64,000 nt of DNA from Lachnospiraceae bacterium (GCA_021153185.1 JAGKTY010000003.1:1-64000); one strand, 5' to 3'; shown: positions 18,552 through 29,895, counted from the first letter of the stretch. The notes: generated by a model from the sequence alone, not told the origin. Numbers and translations are program-made.

Positions 18552-21422
18552 TTACTTTTGCTTTTCCGCCTGTTTTTTTGTTAACATTTTCTGGATATAG
18601 TGTCCCGTATAGGAACCTTTTACCCTGGCAACCTCCTCCGGGGTACCCTGTGCTATGACGGTTCCACCCTTCTCGCCGCCTTCCGGGCCCATATCGATGA
18701 TATAATCCGCTGTCTTGATGACGTCCAAATTGTGTTCAATGACAACAACCGTGTTCCCACCTTCTTTGAGTTTGTGCAAAATCTCGACAAGCTTATGCAC
18801 ATCCGCAAAGTGAAGACCAGTTGTCGGCTCGTCCAAAATATAAATCGTCTTTCCGGTACTTCTCTTGGAAAGCTCTGTGGCAAGCTTAATACGCTGCGCC
18901 TCGCCGCCCGATAGCGTTGTCGATGGCTGACCTAGTTTGATATAAGAAAGACCTACCTCATACAGGGTATCAATCTTGCGTTTGACGGATGGTACATTCT
19001 CAAAAAATGTCACAGCCTCCTCAACCGTCATATCCAGTACGTCATATATGTTTTTGCCCTTGTATTTAACGTCGAGCGTCTCTCTGTTGTAGCGTTTTCC
19101 CTGACAGACCTCGCACGGAACATATACATCCGGCAAAAAGTGCATCTCGATTTTGATAATACCGTCGCCCGAGCACGCCTCACATCGTCCGCCTTTGACG
19201 TTGAATGAAAAGCGGCCTTTTTTGTAGCCCTTTGCTTTCGCATCCGGTGTTGCGGCAAACAAATCCCTGATCATATCAAACACACCTGTATAGGTCGCCG
19301 GGTTGGAACGCGGCGTGCGGCCGATTGGAGACTGGTCGATATCGATAACCTTATCAAGCTGCTCGATTCCCGTAATCTTCTGGTGCTTTCCCGGAACGCT
19401 GTGCGCGCGGTTCAAATCCCTTGCAAGTGCTTTGTGTAAAATCTCGTTGACAAGTGACGACTTACCCGAACCGGATACCCCCGTCACACAGGTCATAATG
19501 CCGAGCGGAATATCAACATCAATTCCCTTTAGATTATTTTGTGCTGCGCCAAATACATGCAAATATCCGGTCGGTTGTTTGCGCGCATCCGGAATCGGGA
19601 TATATTTTTTCCCGCTTAGGTACTGTCCCGTAACCGACTCCGGCACCTGCATAATCTCCTGTGCAGTTCCCTGTGCCACAATCTCTCCGCCATGGCTTCC
19701 TGCGCCCGGTCCGACATCGACAATATGATCTGCTGCCAGCATCGTATCTTCATCGTGCTCTACGACAAGGAGTGTATTGCCCAGATCGCGCAAATTCTTC
19801 AGAGCGCCAAGCAGTCTGTCGTTGTCTCTCTGATGCAGGCCGATGCTCGGTTCATCGAGGATATAACAAACGCCTACAAGACCGGAACCAATCTGCGTTG
19901 CGAGTCTGATCCGCTGCGCCTCACCGCCCGACAACGAAGCAGTACCGCGCGATAGGGACAAATACTCAAGCCCGACCTCCACAAGGAAACCGACTCTTGC
20001 TTTAATCTCCTTAATGAGCTGATCGCCAATGCGTTTCTGCTGGTCCGACAGCTCCATGGTCTGTAAAAAATTGTTTAAGTTCTCAATCGACATATCCGTG
20101 ATTTCGTGGATATTTTTGTCCATGATGGTCACCGCAAGCGACGTCTTTTTGAGTCTCATTCCACCGCATTCTTTACATGGTGTAATGCGCATATATGCTT
20201 CGTACTCTGCTTTGGAAAGCTCACTTCCCGTCTCGCGGTACCTGCGCTCCACATTGCGGATAAGCCCCTCAAAAGCAACCGGATAAATGCCGCGTCCCCT
20301 CTGTCCGACATAGTGCACTTCAATTTCCTTGCCGTTTGTTCCGTATAAAATGACATCCTTGACCCTTTGCGGATAATCCTGAAATGGCGTATCAAGATCA
20401 AAGCCGTATGTCTCACACAGTGCGAGAAGGACAGCGTTTGTGAAGCTTCCGCTGTCGGCACAGGACTGCCATCCCATCACCTTGATGGCGCCCTCCTTGA
20501 TGCTGAGTGACTGATCGGGAATCATAAGCTCCCAATCAAATTCCATCTTATAGCCAAGTCCGGCGCATACAGGACAGGCGCCGAACGGATTGTTGAACGA
20601 AAAGCTTCTCGGCTCAATCTCATCAATCGCGATACCGCAGTCCGGACACGAAAAGCTCTGGCTGAAATTCATCGGTTCATGCCCGATTACATCGATTAAC
20701 AGCAATCCTTCCGCAAGATTGAGTGCCGTCTCGACCGAATCTGTCAGTCGTTTTTCGATACCGTCCTTAATCACAAGTCTGTCGACGACGATTTCAATCG
20801 TATGCTTGATGTTCTTATCGAGCTTAATCTCTTCCGAAAGCTCATACATATTGCCATCGATGCGCACACGGACAAATCCGCTCTTTTTGGCGCGCTCAAG
20901 TACCTTGGCATGTTCGCCCTTGCGCCCTCTGACAATCGGGGCTAACACCTGGATCTTCATTCCGCCCGGAATGCTCATGATCTGATCGACCATCTGGTCA
21001 ACCGTCTGTTTTGCGATAACCTTTCCACAGCTTGGACAGTGCGGAATACCGATTCTGGCATACAGCAGACGGAAATAATCGTAAATCTCCGTAACCGTTC
21101 CGACCGTCGAACGCGGATTGCGGTTCGTCGACTTTTGGTCAATCGAAATCGCAGGCGAAAGTCCGTCAATCTTTTCTACATTTGGTTTTTCCATCTGACC
21201 GAGAAACATACGGGCGTAGGAAGAGAGCGATTCCATGTATCTGCGCTGTCCCTCCGCATAAATCGTATCAAATGCAAGAGAGGATTTGCCCGATCCGGAA
21301 AGTCCCGTGATCACAACAAGCTCATTTCTCGGAATGTCTACACTGACATTTTTGAGATTGTGCTCCTTAGCGCCTCTGATACGGATATAGTCTCTTGGTC
21401 TCATCTTTGTTATTTCGCTCAT
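18552..21422 (-). CDS. uvrA: Excinuclease ABC subunit A
   Basis: Damage-recognition ATPase of nucleotide excision repair; loads UvrB on DNA. The 956 residues contain two ABC ATPase modules, each interrupted by zinc-binding inserts: Walker [21 protein letters not shown] near residue 40 and [14 protein letters not shown] near 650; signature/Walker [14 protein letters not shown]...ILDEP twice; cysteine pairs CPSCG, CPDCG/CPVCAG and [14 protein letters not shown]. Length is normal. Unusually, uvrB lies close by but is separated by two O-acetylation genes rather than being adjacent. Confidence 0.98.
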   Translation of the reverse strand: MSEITKMRPRDYIRIRGAKEHNLKNVSVDIPRNELVVITGLSGSGKSSLAFDTIYAEGQRRYMESLSSYARMFLGQMEKPNVEKIDGLSPAISIDQKSTNRNPRSTVGTVTEIYDYFRLLYARIGIPHCPSCGKVIAKQTVDQMVDQIMSIPGGMKIQVLAPIVRGRKGEHAKVLERAKKSGFVRVRIDGNMYELSEEIKLDKNIKHTIEIVVDRLVIKDGIEKRLTDSVETALNLAEGLLLIDVIGHEPMNFSQSFSCPDCGIAIDEIEPRSFSFNNPFGACPVCAGLGYKMEFDWELMIPDQSLSIKEGAIKVMGWQSCADSGSFTNAVLLALCETYGFDLDTPFQDYPQRVKDVILYGTNGKEIEVHYVGQRGRGIYPVAFEGLIRNVERRYRETGSELSKAEYEAYMRITPCKECGGMRLKKTSLAVTIMDKNIHEITDMSIENLNNFLQTMELSDQQKRIGDQLIKEIKARVGFLVEVGLEYLSLSRGTASLSGGEAQRIRLATQIGSGLVGVCYILDEPSIGLHQRDNDRLLGALKNLRDLGNTLLVVEHDEDTMLAADHIVDVGPGAGSHGGEIVAQGTAQEIMQVPESVTGQYLSGKKYIPIPDARKQPTGYLHVFGAAQNNLKGIDVDIPLGIMTCVTGVSGSGKSSLVNEILHKALARDLNRAHSVPGKHQKITGIEQLDKVIDIDQSPIGRTPRSNPATYTGVFDMIRDLFAATPDAKAKGYKKGRFSFNVKGGRCEACSGDGIIKIEMHFLPDVYVPCEVCQGKRYNRETLDVKYKGKNIYDVLDMTVEEAVTFFENVPSVKRKIDTLYEVGLSYIKLGQPSTTLSGGEAQRIKLATELSKRSTGKTIYILDEPTTGLHFADVHKLVEILHKLKEGGNTVVVIEHNLDVIKTADYIIDMGPEGGEKGGTVIAQGTPEEVARVKGSYTGHYIQKMLTKKQAEKQK

Positions 21423-21506
21423 ACAAACCTCACATCTTACGTGGTATTACTACAACTCGTAACCATTTAATATACGCATAGTTACAGACAAAATGCTATT
21501 GTAACT

Positions 21507-22688
21507 TCAATCACTGCTGTTGTCATAGGTGATGTCGGCAAGCTCTGTATACATATACAGATCATCAACAAATGCACGCTCCGCATTTTCAAATATGACG
21601 ACATCCGGCTGCAGCAGTTCTACATATTCCTGCACATGCGTATAATTTCTTCTTGAAACAAAATACGACTTTTGAAAGCGGTACGTGAAAAACCGTTCCC
21701 TTCCCTCCAAAAAGCTGTCGTGGAAAACAAGCACGGACTTATCACATCCCTCACGGTCATTGATATATCCGACCATACTCGTGCCATCCTCAAGTGTGAC
21801 GCCATTGCAGATGGACAAATCGAGTTTGACATGCTTTGCATATTTGTTCCTTAATTTTTGAAAAGGCACTTCTTCTTCCAAAGGAAGCTTGATAAACTCG
21901 AGCTGCTCCGTTTTGGTCTTGGCTTTGAAATGCTTCGATTCCAGCGGCGGAATATCCGGCATGGTTAGCCGCATCTGCCCGTCCAGTAATTGCAGCTCAT
22001 ACAGCGCACCATTGTCATTCCAGTGTGCACTGTCGACCATCACATTATAAAGCTGCTCGCTCCGGCTTCGCTCCTTCATTTCTTCGACAGGGATCACATG
22101 GGGAACATCCCGCTCTGTCAGTTTGCGGTCAAGCATTGCCATGATGCTTTCCTTGTCCTCATTCACATGAATCGAATCCGGCATATATCTGTCATAAACG
22201 CTCTTTTTGTCAAGTCCAGCAATAAAATAAAACGGTATCCCCTGCTCCCCCAGATACGTATTGGTCCTATCTAAATACGTCACAAAATCATCGATGAGCT
22301 GCTCATCTGTCGCTTCATGCTGATATGCGCGGATGTATCCGTCATCCGCCGGAAAAATATAGCCATCCTTTCCAAACATATGAAGGTCCTCTGTAAACTC
22401 ATGAAACAGCATGTAATGCCCTGTGATATAGGCCATGATCGCAGGCTCCCGAAACGCTACGCGGTCTTCCACGTAATGCCCGTACCATTCGTTATATTCA
22501 CCGGTCAGGGACAGGCCCGGCCACGCCGTCATCGCACGGTTTTCGATTTCGGATTGTAAGTCTGTTTCGGTGTTTAAAAACAGAAACGGAACGATCATCA
22601 AAGCGACAAAAGCCATACAGAAAACAAACTTTGCAAGCGCGACGCCTTTTCCATTATGCAATTGTAAGTCTTTGTTATTTGGTTCCAT
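21507..22688 (-). CDS. AlgJ/AlgX-like (SGNH/DHHW) O-acetylation protein
   Basis: A 393-residue membrane-anchored protein with one N-terminal helix (about 16-38) and an extracytoplasmic SGNH-like domain. Typical group features: the GKDGYIF motif near residue 105 (AlgX/AlgJ have GxDGWLF), MVDSAHWNDNG with a D-x-x-H pair near residue 217, and LVFHDSFLEG with a HDS serine motif near residue 313. Such proteins transfer acetyl groups delivered across the membrane by an MBOAT protein, and the preceding gene is exactly that. The substrate (surface polysaccharide, wall or teichoic acid) cannot be read from the sequence. Ribosome site GAGG. Confidence 0.82.
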   Translation of the reverse strand: MEPNNKDLQLHNGKGVALAKFVFCMAFVALMIVPFLFLNTETDLQSEIENRAMTAWPGLSLTGEYNEWYGHYVEDRVAFREPAIMAYITGHYMLFHEFTEDLHMFGKDGYIFPADDGYIRAYQHEATDEQLIDDFVTYLDRTNTYLGEQGIPFYFIAGLDKKSVYDRYMPDSIHVNEDKESIMAMLDRKLTERDVPHVIPVEEMKERSRSEQLYNVMVDSAHWNDNGALYELQLLDGQMRLTMPDIPPLESKHFKAKTKTEQLEFIKLPLEEEVPFQKLRNKYAKHVKLDLSICNGVTLEDGTSMVGYINDREGCDKSVLVFHDSFLEGRERFFTYRFQKSYFVSRRNYTHVQEYVELLQPDVVIFENAERAFVDDLYMYTELADITYDNSSD

Positions 22689-22779
22689 CCATTACCTCGG
22701 ATCACACGTTAGGTTGATAATGATTCACACCCCATTCACAAAACCGCCTTCTGAGCGTTTTGTTTTGCTCCTGTGGTTT

Positions 22780-24235
22780 CTAAAATCTAAAATAAATAAA
22801 CGGATTAAAGGAGCTGTTGATGATAAATACAAACCCGATTACCAAAAACAGCATACTGATCAGACTGCACACAGCCCATTTGCCCGGCATATTCTGCACC
22901 TTTTGTGCCGCGCCCGGAAAAACGCGCCGCCACGGAATACATGCAAGAAATGCCAGCACAAAATAAAAGCAAGTCTGTTTTGACAAATAGTAAGAAGCAT
23001 CAAATCCTACAAAGGCATTGCGCTTTATGCCAAACATCACAGCCACATACTGCGCGCCCTTCATCAGATCCACCTGCGCAAAAAATACCCAGCCGATGAT
23101 GACAGCCGTCATGGTATAAATCCAGCCAAGCCCCTTCCTTATAATTAGTAACTGCTTACTAATCTGTTTTTCTCCACGACCCTTCCGCCAACTCTCAATC
23201 CATTTCTCGATGAGACGGAGAACGCCATGGTACACACCCCAGAACACAAAGCCCCAGGCTGCTCCATGCCAGATTCCGGTCGCCAGAAATACGAGAAATA
23301 AATGCAAATACACGTTGCCGCGTCTGCTTCCGCCAAGCGGAATATATAAATAATCGCGGAACCATCCGGAAAGCGACATATGCCATCTGCGCCAGAATTC
23401 CGTAATGCTTGTCGAAATGTACGGATAATTGAAGTTCTCAAGGAACCGGAAACCAAACACGCTGCCGAGTCCGATCGCCATATCCGAATATCCCGAAAAA
23501 TCAAAGTAAATCTGCAGGGTATATGCAATGGCGCCGAGCCAGGCAGACGCAGCGCCCAGGGTACTTAGGTCACCCTGCATAATATCTGCGGCGACTGCCC
23601 CTGTCATATTGGCAAGCACCGCTTTTTTGACAAGTCCGATTCCAAACCGCCACATACCGTACAAAAACTGATCCGTGGAATGGCTCCGCTTCGTAAGAGA
23701 TGTCGCAATATCGCCATATCTCACGATTGGTCCGGCAATGAGCTGTGGGAACATCGCAATATAAAGCGCCAGATTGAGGGGATTGTGCTGTGCGACACTG
23801 GCCTGCTCCCCCTGCTCCCTCGCTGACTTCACGCCGCGGTACACATCAATCACGTAGCTGAGCCCCTGAAAGGTATAAAAGGAAATACCGATCGGAAGTG
23901 CAATCTGTATGACATCAAAATCACCCTTTGTCACGGATTTGACTGTTTCCATCACAAACGTAAAATATTTAAATATGAACAAAATCCCAAGATTCACAAC
24001 CACGGCAAGCGCGACGACCGGCTTACCTCTCGATGTTTTCTCCAGCACCAGTCCAAATACATAGTTGCTAAGGATGCTAAAGAGCATCACGAATACGAAG
24101 CGCGGCTCCCCCCATGCATAAAAGAAAATGCTGGCGAGCAGCAGCCATATGTTTTTGGCTTTGTACGGCATCAAATAATAGCCTGTGATTGTGATGGGAA
24201 GAAATACACACAAAAATAGTATTGTCGAAAAAACC
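22780..24235 (-). CDS. MBOAT O-acyltransferase (AlgI/DltB/PatA-like)
   Basis: A 485-residue integral membrane protein with about 10-12 helices. MBOAT signatures: PIGISFYTFQGLSYVIDVYRG, MFPQLIAGPIVRYGDI, WLGAIAYTLQIYFDFSGYSD, and the catalytic-histidine region FLATGIWHGAAWGFVFWGVYHG. It moves acetyl groups from the cytoplasm to the outside for transfer by an SGNH partner, encoded next. It starts with GTG (24235-24237), which overlaps the uvrB stop by one base, with GGGAG at 7-base spacing; I list the end at 24235 conservatively, the GTG extends to 24237. Translational coupling to uvrB is odd in functional terms. Confidence 0.93.
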
Positions 24236-24236
24236 A

Positions 24237-26225
24237 CTACTTTTCTCCCATTTCTACCAGTTCTTTTTTGAGTGCAATCATCTGATCGCGAAGTGCAGCC
24301 GCCGCCTCAAAGTTGAGGTCTGCTGCCGCCTTTTTCATCTTTGCCTGAATCTGTCCGATGTATTTCTCAAGCTCTTCTTTGCTCATTGACTCCGGATCCT
24401 TTTCAAGCTTCACCTCATCAGCAGCAACCGCTTTGGAAATGCTGATCAGTTCCCTGACTGCCTTCTTGATCGTCTGTGGTGTAATACCATGCGCCTCATT
24501 GTATGCCTGCTGGATTGCACGTCTTCGATTGGTCTCGTCAATCGCGGCGCGCATCGAATCCGTGATGGTATCCGCATACATGATGACATGTCCGTCCGCA
24601 TTTCGCGCAGCACGTCCAATCGTCTGCACCAGGGACGTCTCCGAACGAAGGAAGCCCTCCTTATCCGCATCCAGAATCGCCACAAGCGAAATCTCCGGGA
24701 TATCAAGACCCTCTCGAAGGAGGTTAATTCCAATCAGGACATCAAAAACATCCAGTCTCATATCTCTGATAATCTCTGCACGCTCAAGCGTATCGATATC
24801 GGAATGAAGGTAGCGCACACGAATGCCGACTTCCTTGAGATAATCTGTCAAATCCTCTGCCATCCGCTTGGTGAGTGTTGTGACCAAAATCTTGTTGCCG
24901 CCTGCGATTTCTTTCTTGATCTCAGAAAGCAAATCATCAATCTGCCCTTCTGTCCCTCTGACATCAACCGGTGGATCGAGAAGACCTGTCGGTCTGATGA
25001 TCTGTTCCGTCCGAAGAAGCTCGTGATCACACTCATACTGCGAAGGGGTCGCTGACACAAACAGCATCTGGTCTATTTTATCCTCGAACTCGCTGAAATT
25101 GAGCGGTCTGTTGTCCATCGCAGACGGTAGTCTGAACCCGTAATCGACGAGCGTCGTCTTACGTGATCTGTCACCTGAATACATCGCACCGATCTGCGGC
25201 ACGGTCATGTGGGACTCATCGATAATAATCAGAAAATCATCCTTAAAATAATCCATCAAAGTATGTGGCGTTTCGCCCGCCTCCATACCGTTTAAGTGTC
25301 TGGAATAATTCTCGATGCCGGAACAAAATCCGGTCTCAAGCAGCATCTCGACATCAAAGTTCGTTCGCTCCGAAATACGCTGTGCTTCGATGAGCTTGTC
25401 CTCACCCTTAAAATACTTCACGCGCTCTTCCATCTCAGCAGATATATTGACACACGCCTGTTTGATTTTTTCCATCGGAACGACATAATGCGACGCCGGA
25501 AAAATCGTCACGTGCGAAAGTGTGGCATGCACTGCGCCCGTCAGCGGCTCGACCTCGGAAATGCGGTCAATCTCATCTCCAAAGAACTCGACACGGATGA
25601 GATACTCACCGCCCTGTGCAGGGTAAATCTCAAGCACATCTCCCTTCACGCGGAAGCTGCATCGCTCAATGTCGAGCTCATTTCTGTGATACTGCAGTCC
25701 GATGAGGGCATGAATCACTTCATCGCGGTCTTTCGTCATACCCGGCCTGAGCGAAATCATCATACCCTGATAATCCTCAGGGCTACCAAGACCATAAATA
25801 CAAGATACACTGGCAACAACCACCACATCCCTCCGCTCTGTCAGGGATGCTGTCGCAGAGAGTCTCAGCTTATCAATCTCGTCGTTCACGGAAGAATCCT
25901 TCTCAATATAGGTGTCCGTCGAAGGCACATACGCTTCCGGCTGATAATAATCGTAGTAACTGACAAAATACTCTACGGCATTCTCAGGGAAGAATTCCTT
26001 GAACTCACTGTATAACTGGCCTGCAAGCGTCTTATTGTGCGCAATGACGAGTGTTGGCTTATTCAGCTGCGCGATGACATTGGCCATCGTAAACGTCTTG
26101 CCGGAGCCCGTCACACCGAGCAGCGTCTGAAATTGGTTGCCCGCCCTAAAGCCATCCACAAGCTCTTTGATTGCCTGAGGCTGGTCGCCCGTCGGTGCGT
26201 ATTCACTGTGCAATTTGAACTCCAT
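24237..26225 (-). CDS. uvrB: Excinuclease ABC subunit B
   Basis: Helicase-like damage-verification subunit of nucleotide excision repair. The 662 residues include Walker [20 protein letters not shown] near residue 40, the beta-hairpin segment [20 protein letters not shown] (DNA-strand lock) near 95, [17 protein letters not shown], the helicase motif [20 protein letters not shown], and a C-terminal UVR domain (about 620-655, [13 protein letters not shown]) that binds UvrC/UvrA. Promoter at 26269-26297 and a LexA-like box at 26307-26320 predict SOS induction. Confidence 0.98.
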   Translation of the reverse strand: MEFKLHSEYAPTGDQPQAIKELVDGFRAGNQFQTLLGVTGSGKTFTMANVIAQLNKPTLVIAHNKTLAGQLYSEFKEFFPENAVEYFVSYYDYYQPEAYVPSTDTYIEKDSSVNDEIDKLRLSATASLTERRDVVVVASVSCIYGLGSPEDYQGMMISLRPGMTKDRDEVIHALIGLQYHRNELDIERCSFRVKGDVLEIYPAQGGEYLIRVEFFGDEIDRISEVEPLTGAVHATLSHVTIFPASHYVVPMEKIKQACVNISAEMEERVKYFKGEDKLIEAQRISERTNFDVEMLLETGFCSGIENYSRHLNGMEAGETPHTLMDYFKDDFLIIIDESHMTVPQIGAMYSGDRSRKTTLVDYGFRLPSAMDNRPLNFSEFEDKIDQMLFVSATPSQYECDHELLRTEQIIRPTGLLDPPVDVRGTEGQIDDLLSEIKKEIAGGNKILVTTLTKRMAEDLTDYLKEVGIRVRYLHSDIDTLERAEIIRDMRLDVFDVLIGINLLREGLDIPEISLVAILDADKEGFLRSETSLVQTIGRAARNADGHVIMYADTITDSMRAAIDETNRRRAIQQAYNEAHGITPQTIKKAVRELISISKAVAADEVKLEKDPESMSKEELEKYIGQIQAKMKKAAADLNFEAAAALRDQMIALKKELVEMGEK

Positions 26226-26268
26226 CTTCCTTCCTCCCTGCTAATTATCTTACCCAAATCTACTCGCT

Positions 26269-26297
26269 AGTATAGCATATCATTGCATTTTTGTATA
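26269..26297 (-). promoter_or_regulatory. Promoter of uvrB
   Basis: Minus strand -10 TATACT (26269-26274) and -35 TATACA (26292-26297), 17-base spacer. Confidence 0.65.
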
Positions 26298-26306
26298 GCC
26301 GTTTTA

Positions 26307-26320
26307 CAAACATTTGTTCG
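26307..26320 (-). promoter_or_regulatory. LexA/DinR-like box upstream of uvrB
   Basis: Minus strand CGAACAAATGTTTG, one base off the symmetric Gram-positive DinR core CGAACN4GTTCG. It lies about 10 bases upstream of the uvrB -35 and just past the stop of the HAD gene. uvrB is a classic SOS gene in Firmicutes, so repression by LexA is a reasonable inference. Confidence 0.65.
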
Positions 26321-26321
26321 A

Positions 26322-26975
26322 TTAAAAATATTCAATAATCTGATCCAACCGCTCTACCGATGCAAACAGCATTTCCCTGAGTTCTTCATCAGGCTGCGAC
26401 AAATCCGGCACCATAATGACCTGCATGCCTGCGCCATATGCGGACCTGATTCCGTTTGGTGCATCTTCGACTGCGACGCATTCACCCGGCGACAGCCCGA
26501 GCTGCTCACATGCATAGGCATACACCTTCGGGGATGGCTTTCCTTCATCGACCATCGTTGCACTGATGATCCGGTCGAAATATCCGCTTAACTCTGTCAT
26601 GTTTAAATACTGATTCGCCCTCTCCGGATCGGTTGCCGTAGCAATCGCCGTCATGATTTTCTTTTCGTGTAAATACGTCAAAAGCTCTACCGCTCCTGTT
26701 TTACGTGCAATGCCATGCGCTTTCACATAGTCATTGAAATACTGTTTACGGATGGCACGTGCCCGATCATAATCGAAGTCATCCCCAAACCACTCTTTGA
26801 ATTTGGCGGGTGCAAATGGTCTTCCGAGAGAACGGAGCGACAAGAACATTTCCTCCGTCAATGTATATCCCATATCGGCAATCGCCTTTGGCCATGCAAT
26901 ATGATAAATCTTTTCCGTATCAATGAGTGTGCCGTCCAAATCAAAGACGACTGCTTTACAATTTAATTTTTGCAT
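26322..26975 (-). CDS. HAD-family phosphatase, beta-phosphoglucomutase-like
   Basis: A 217-residue HAD hydrolase of subfamily I with cap domain. Started at the ATG at 26975 (AAGGAGATACCG upstream); an in-frame extension of 12 residues has no support. Motif I VVFDLDGTLIDTE holds the nucleophile Asp and the acid/base Asp; motif II is ATAT(D) at TAIATATD; motif III lysine is in DEGKPSPKVYAYA; motif IV is VAVEDAPNGIRSAYGAGM. The set resembles beta-phosphoglucomutase/sugar-phosphate phosphatases; the substrate cannot be assigned. Preceded by the terminator of the DUF3048 gene. Confidence 0.9.
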   Translation of the reverse strand: MQKLNCKAVVFDLDGTLIDTEKIYHIAWPKAIADMGYTLTEEMFLSLRSLGRPFAPAKFKEWFGDDFDYDRARAIRKQYFNDYVKAHGIARKTGAVELLTYLHEKKIMTAIATATDPERANQYLNMTELSGYFDRIISATMVDEGKPSPKVYAYACEQLGLSPGECVAVEDAPNGIRSAYGAGMQVIMVPDLSQPDEELREMLFASVERLDQIIEYF

Positions 26976-26999
26976 CGGTATCTCCTTCATAAAAGAATA

Positions 27000-27022
27000 A
27001 GCCCACCTCAAAGAGATGGGCT
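27000..27022 (-). terminator. Terminator of the DUF3048 lipoprotein gene
   Basis: Arms AGCCCATCTC and GAGGTGGGCT on the minus strand with a short loop, then TATTCTTTT. It lies 14 bases after the gene stop. Confidence 0.7.
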
Positions 27023-27035
27023 CTTGTATTCTAAA

Positions 27036-28190
27036 TTAATTTCCCGGTTTGTACTCTGTTCCGTCGATTGTCACTGATTTGTCATCCTGAACAACAGCGA
27101 TGTATGTCTTACCAAGGTTTACTTCCACCGGTGTTAAATCATCATAGAAGAACTCTGTCGGAGAGTAATCTGATGATTTTCTCCATAACACATGAACTGC
27201 TTTTCCTTTTGTGATGAGGTATCCGTCATGTGTGTTATCGTGACAAGCGAATGCGAGATATCCCTTTGCATCACGTGTCTCGTAATGTGTAAACTGAACA
27301 AGGATATTGTCGAACTGAAGCTGCTCGCCTGTTGCGCCGTCCTTCTGTGGTGCACCATACAGTGTCTTGTCATATTTGCCTGTAGACTCGTTATAAGTAA
27401 GTCCTGATTTGGTACATGGGAATGCTTTTCCAAAATCAACTTCTTTTGCATCAAATGCGCCGTCAACATCGAGTGTATTCTCGCCGTTTACCGCAAAGTT
27501 GAAGTGGTCCGGATGATACTCAGGATTCTCATGTGTCAATGGATACTCAAGACTCTCACAGTACTGCGTGAGGTTCTTGCCGCTTGTGTACGCATTGTGT
27601 GGTGCTGCCTTGTCATCTGTACGATAGAACGCACCTGCACCCGGTGCAGAGTTTGTTGAGTTAACCGCACATCCTGTGATGTTGTGAACATCCGAACGGC
27701 TCACAGCATCTGCAAGGTAGTAAGGTCCTCCAAAGTGAACAAGGATCGGATCCCACTCAAGTGCCCAATATACATAGTAGTCACGGCAGCTTCTTACGTT
27801 GCCGAGTTTTTCGATATCTTTCCAACCATCGATGATAGCCATCTGTCTTGACATATCACCCTCTTCCATACACTCATATAACACGCCTGCCTGTCCGATT
27901 CCGTACTGTGGCTGCGCTGCTTTATCTGTCGGAAGCATGATCGCGATCGGTCTCTCGTTGGCAACAGCCTCATCAACGACTTCACCTGTTGTAGCAAGTC
28001 TTGCTTTACCGGCCGGTAACACTTCGCCAACTTCCTCTACGACCTCTTCTTCTGCCGGTTCTTCTGTCGCTTCTTCCTGCGGTTCTTCAACAACCGGTTC
28101 TTCAACAACTGCTTCTTCTTTTTTTCCGCATCCAAACAATAAGCTTGATGCCAGAATTGCTGAGAATAATGCAAGTTTAAATCTCTTCAT
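27036..28190 (-). CDS. DUF3048 (YerB-like) lipoprotein
   Basis: A 384-residue lipoprotein: basic start, hydrophobic stretch, lipobox LLFGC with the lipidated Cys21. Residues 24-58 are a Glu/Val/Pro-rich spacer typical of surface lipoproteins. The rest fits the DUF3048 family (B. subtilis YerB): RPIAIMLPTDKAAQPQYGIGQAGVLYECMEEG (in two parts), the conserved GNVRSCRDYYVYWALEWDPI region, and a C-terminal WRKSSDYSPTEFFYDD segment. Function of the family is not established; the C-terminal part is typically beta-rich. Single-gene unit with strong promoter (28240-28268) and terminator. Confidence 0.88.
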   Translation of the reverse strand: MKRFKLALFSAILASSLLFGCGKKEEAVVEEPVVEEPQEEATEEPAEEEVVEEVGEVLPAGKARLATTGEVVDEAVANERPIAIMLPTDKAAQPQYGIGQAGVLYECMEEGDMSRQMAIIDGWKDIEKLGNVRSCRDYYVYWALEWDPILVHFGGPYYLADAVSRSDVHNITGCAVNSTNSAPGAGAFYRTDDKAAPHNAYTSGKNLTQYCESLEYPLTHENPEYHPDHFNFAVNGENTLDVDGAFDAKEVDFGKAFPCTKSGLTYNESTGKYDKTLYGAPQKDGATGEQLQFDNILVQFTHYETRDAKGYLAFACHDNTHDGYLITKGKAVHVLWRKSSDYSPTEFFYDDLTPVEVNLGKTYIAVVQDDKSVTIDGTEYKPGN

Positions 28191-28239
28191 CTGTTCTTTC
28201 TCTCTTTCCTATCAATTTTGTTGTACCCCAACAAGCATT

Positions 28240-28268
28240 AGTTTATCAAAAAATAGCGATATTGTCTA
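28240..28268 (-). promoter_or_regulatory. Sigma-A promoter of the DUF3048 gene
   Basis: Minus strand -35 TAGACA (28263-28268), 17-base spacer, -10 TAAACT (28240-28245). Confidence 0.7.
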
Positions 28269-28366
28269 GTCTAGGCCAACGGTGCTTGAAACATATATCC
28301 CGTAACCCTTTCGTGCACAATATTTCTCGGCATTCCTGCGCAATTAATACTGAAGCATCTCTCTTT

Positions 28367-29881
28367 TTATCGTTCTATCAAATACGCTGTATAATTCTCT
28401 GAATGCCCGATTTCTTCCACGGTTGTTCCCTCCGGAAGTTCCGGCTGCGATACGAGATTACTTTGGAATAAAACAGCGCTTCCGTTCAGAAGCTGCAGCT
28501 CCTCTGCCTGCTTACATGAAAAGCCGCCATACGCTTCCGCTACAAATACATCCTGCTGCGCCCACTCGGTCTTAGCCTTCCCTGTTTCATCCGGCTCATA
28601 TATCACATATGCAGGCGTTCCGATGTTATCTTTCTCGGCAAAGCCTTGCCCTGCAACCGATTCCACCAGGTTTTGGAATTCATTTCCTTTAACCTGCGTC
28701 TGCGCATTCACCGTATCAAAAACGCCTTTTCCGTAAAATGCAAGAAGCGCGCCGAGCAATACGCCGCAAATCGTACGTGAAACGGCTGGTGTCGTTCTCA
28801 TAGAAATCACTTTTCCGGCAATGATTGCAGCAGCCATAAACAGCGGAATGGTAACCGGGTATAAATACCAAAGAAGCTTATTTCCGACTGCGCTAAACGC
28901 AAGGAACGGAAGCAATATCCAAAGAGAAAAGCCAATGAGGTCATCCTTTTGCTCTGCAATCCACTCCCGTTTGAATGTGAGAAGCATCACGATCAGTCCG
29001 CCGAGCACAATGCCAAACGCCCAGAGATAAATTTGAATCTTTCCACTCATAGCCCCCATAAAATACTGCGCATACCAGCCAAACGGCTGTACATTATTCT
29101 GAAGGGTGCCGTCTGTTCTGCCAAGCACATCGGTAAGAAGCATCTCCCGGAAAAATAACGTGCCATCCATAAGGAGCCTTGGGATTGCCCAAACAAGAAT
29201 TGGCGCTACACAGCTTGCAAGGAACAAAAGATATTGCTTCCAATGATATTTCTTCCAAAGACCGGTTAGCACAAGGTAACCAATTCCGATTACCGCAATG
29301 ATTCCCGCATGGTAACTTTTGGTCAAAAATGCGAGTGCAAAAAACAATCCGCAAAGATACAAATACTTTGGTTTATCCCGTAGCTGCAGCATGCAAACCA
29401 TGCTCGCCGTAAACAAGAGCACATACAGACTGTCCGCGTCTCCCGAACGGATCATATGTGCTGCAAACGGTGTCGTATTGCACGCCAGAAATCCCAACAA
29501 AACAATGGACGCTGCATGACCGAATCTCCGTTTCATAAAAAGTGCTGCCATCGCTGCAAGACCCACATAGCAAAGCACCGAATACGCACGGAGCGAAAAA
29601 CTGTTTGCACCCAAAAGCGCGAATGATACCATCTGACACCACATGCTCAGCGGCGGCTTGAGATTGTACAGATCCGTCTGATACAAATAAGTATTGCGGA
29701 TCGGATTGTGCGCCCTTAGCATCTCGTATGCGTTGACACCATGTCTCGCCTCATCCCACGGATCGACATATTTATAGCCGAGCTTATAAAATCCCAAAAA
29801 CGCAATCCATATGAGCAGCAGTGCAAACAAACACCAATATACAATTGTCTGCTTTTTATTATCGGCATTAAAACGCTTCAT
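28367..29881 (-). CDS. ArnT/PMT-like GT-C membrane glycosyltransferase
   Basis: A 504-residue integral membrane enzyme with about 11-12 helices. The first loop has YVDPWDEARHGVNAYEM, the acidic DE motif typical of GT-C enzymes that use polyprenyl-phosphate sugars (PMT_2/ArnT group), followed by LKPPLSMWCQ. A soluble extracytoplasmic C-terminal part follows. It likely transfers a lipid-linked sugar to a surface glycan, lipid or protein outside the cell. It is the last gene of the glycan cluster, 14 bases after a GT2 gene. Substrate unknown. No clear terminator follows. Confidence 0.85.
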   Translation of the reverse strand: MKRFNADNKKQTIVYWCLFALLLIWIAFLGFYKLGYKYVDPWDEARHGVNAYEMLRAHNPIRNTYLYQTDLYNLKPPLSMWCQMVSFALLGANSFSLRAYSVLCYVGLAAMAALFMKRRFGHAASIVLLGFLACNTTPFAAHMIRSGDADSLYVLLFTASMVCMLQLRDKPKYLYLCGLFFALAFLTKSYHAGIIAVIGIGYLVLTGLWKKYHWKQYLLFLASCVAPILVWAIPRLLMDGTLFFREMLLTDVLGRTDGTLQNNVQPFGWYAQYFMGAMSGKIQIYLWAFGIVLGGLIVMLLTFKREWIAEQKDDLIGFSLWILLPFLAFSAVGNKLLWYLYPVTIPLFMAAAIIAGKVISMRTTPAVSRTICGVLLGALLAFYGKGVFDTVNAQTQVKGNEFQNLVESVAGQGFAEKDNIGTPAYVIYEPDETGKAKTEWAQQDVFVAEAYGGFSCKQAEELQLLNGSAVLFQSNLVSQPELPEGTTVEEIGHSENYTAYLIER

Positions 29882-29895
29882 ATTTTCTCCATCTT

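Noticed and set aside
28010..28140. Low-complexity GAA/TTC-rich stretch
   Set aside because: Codes for the Glu/Pro/Val spacer of the DUF3048 lipoprotein; not a regulatory repeat.
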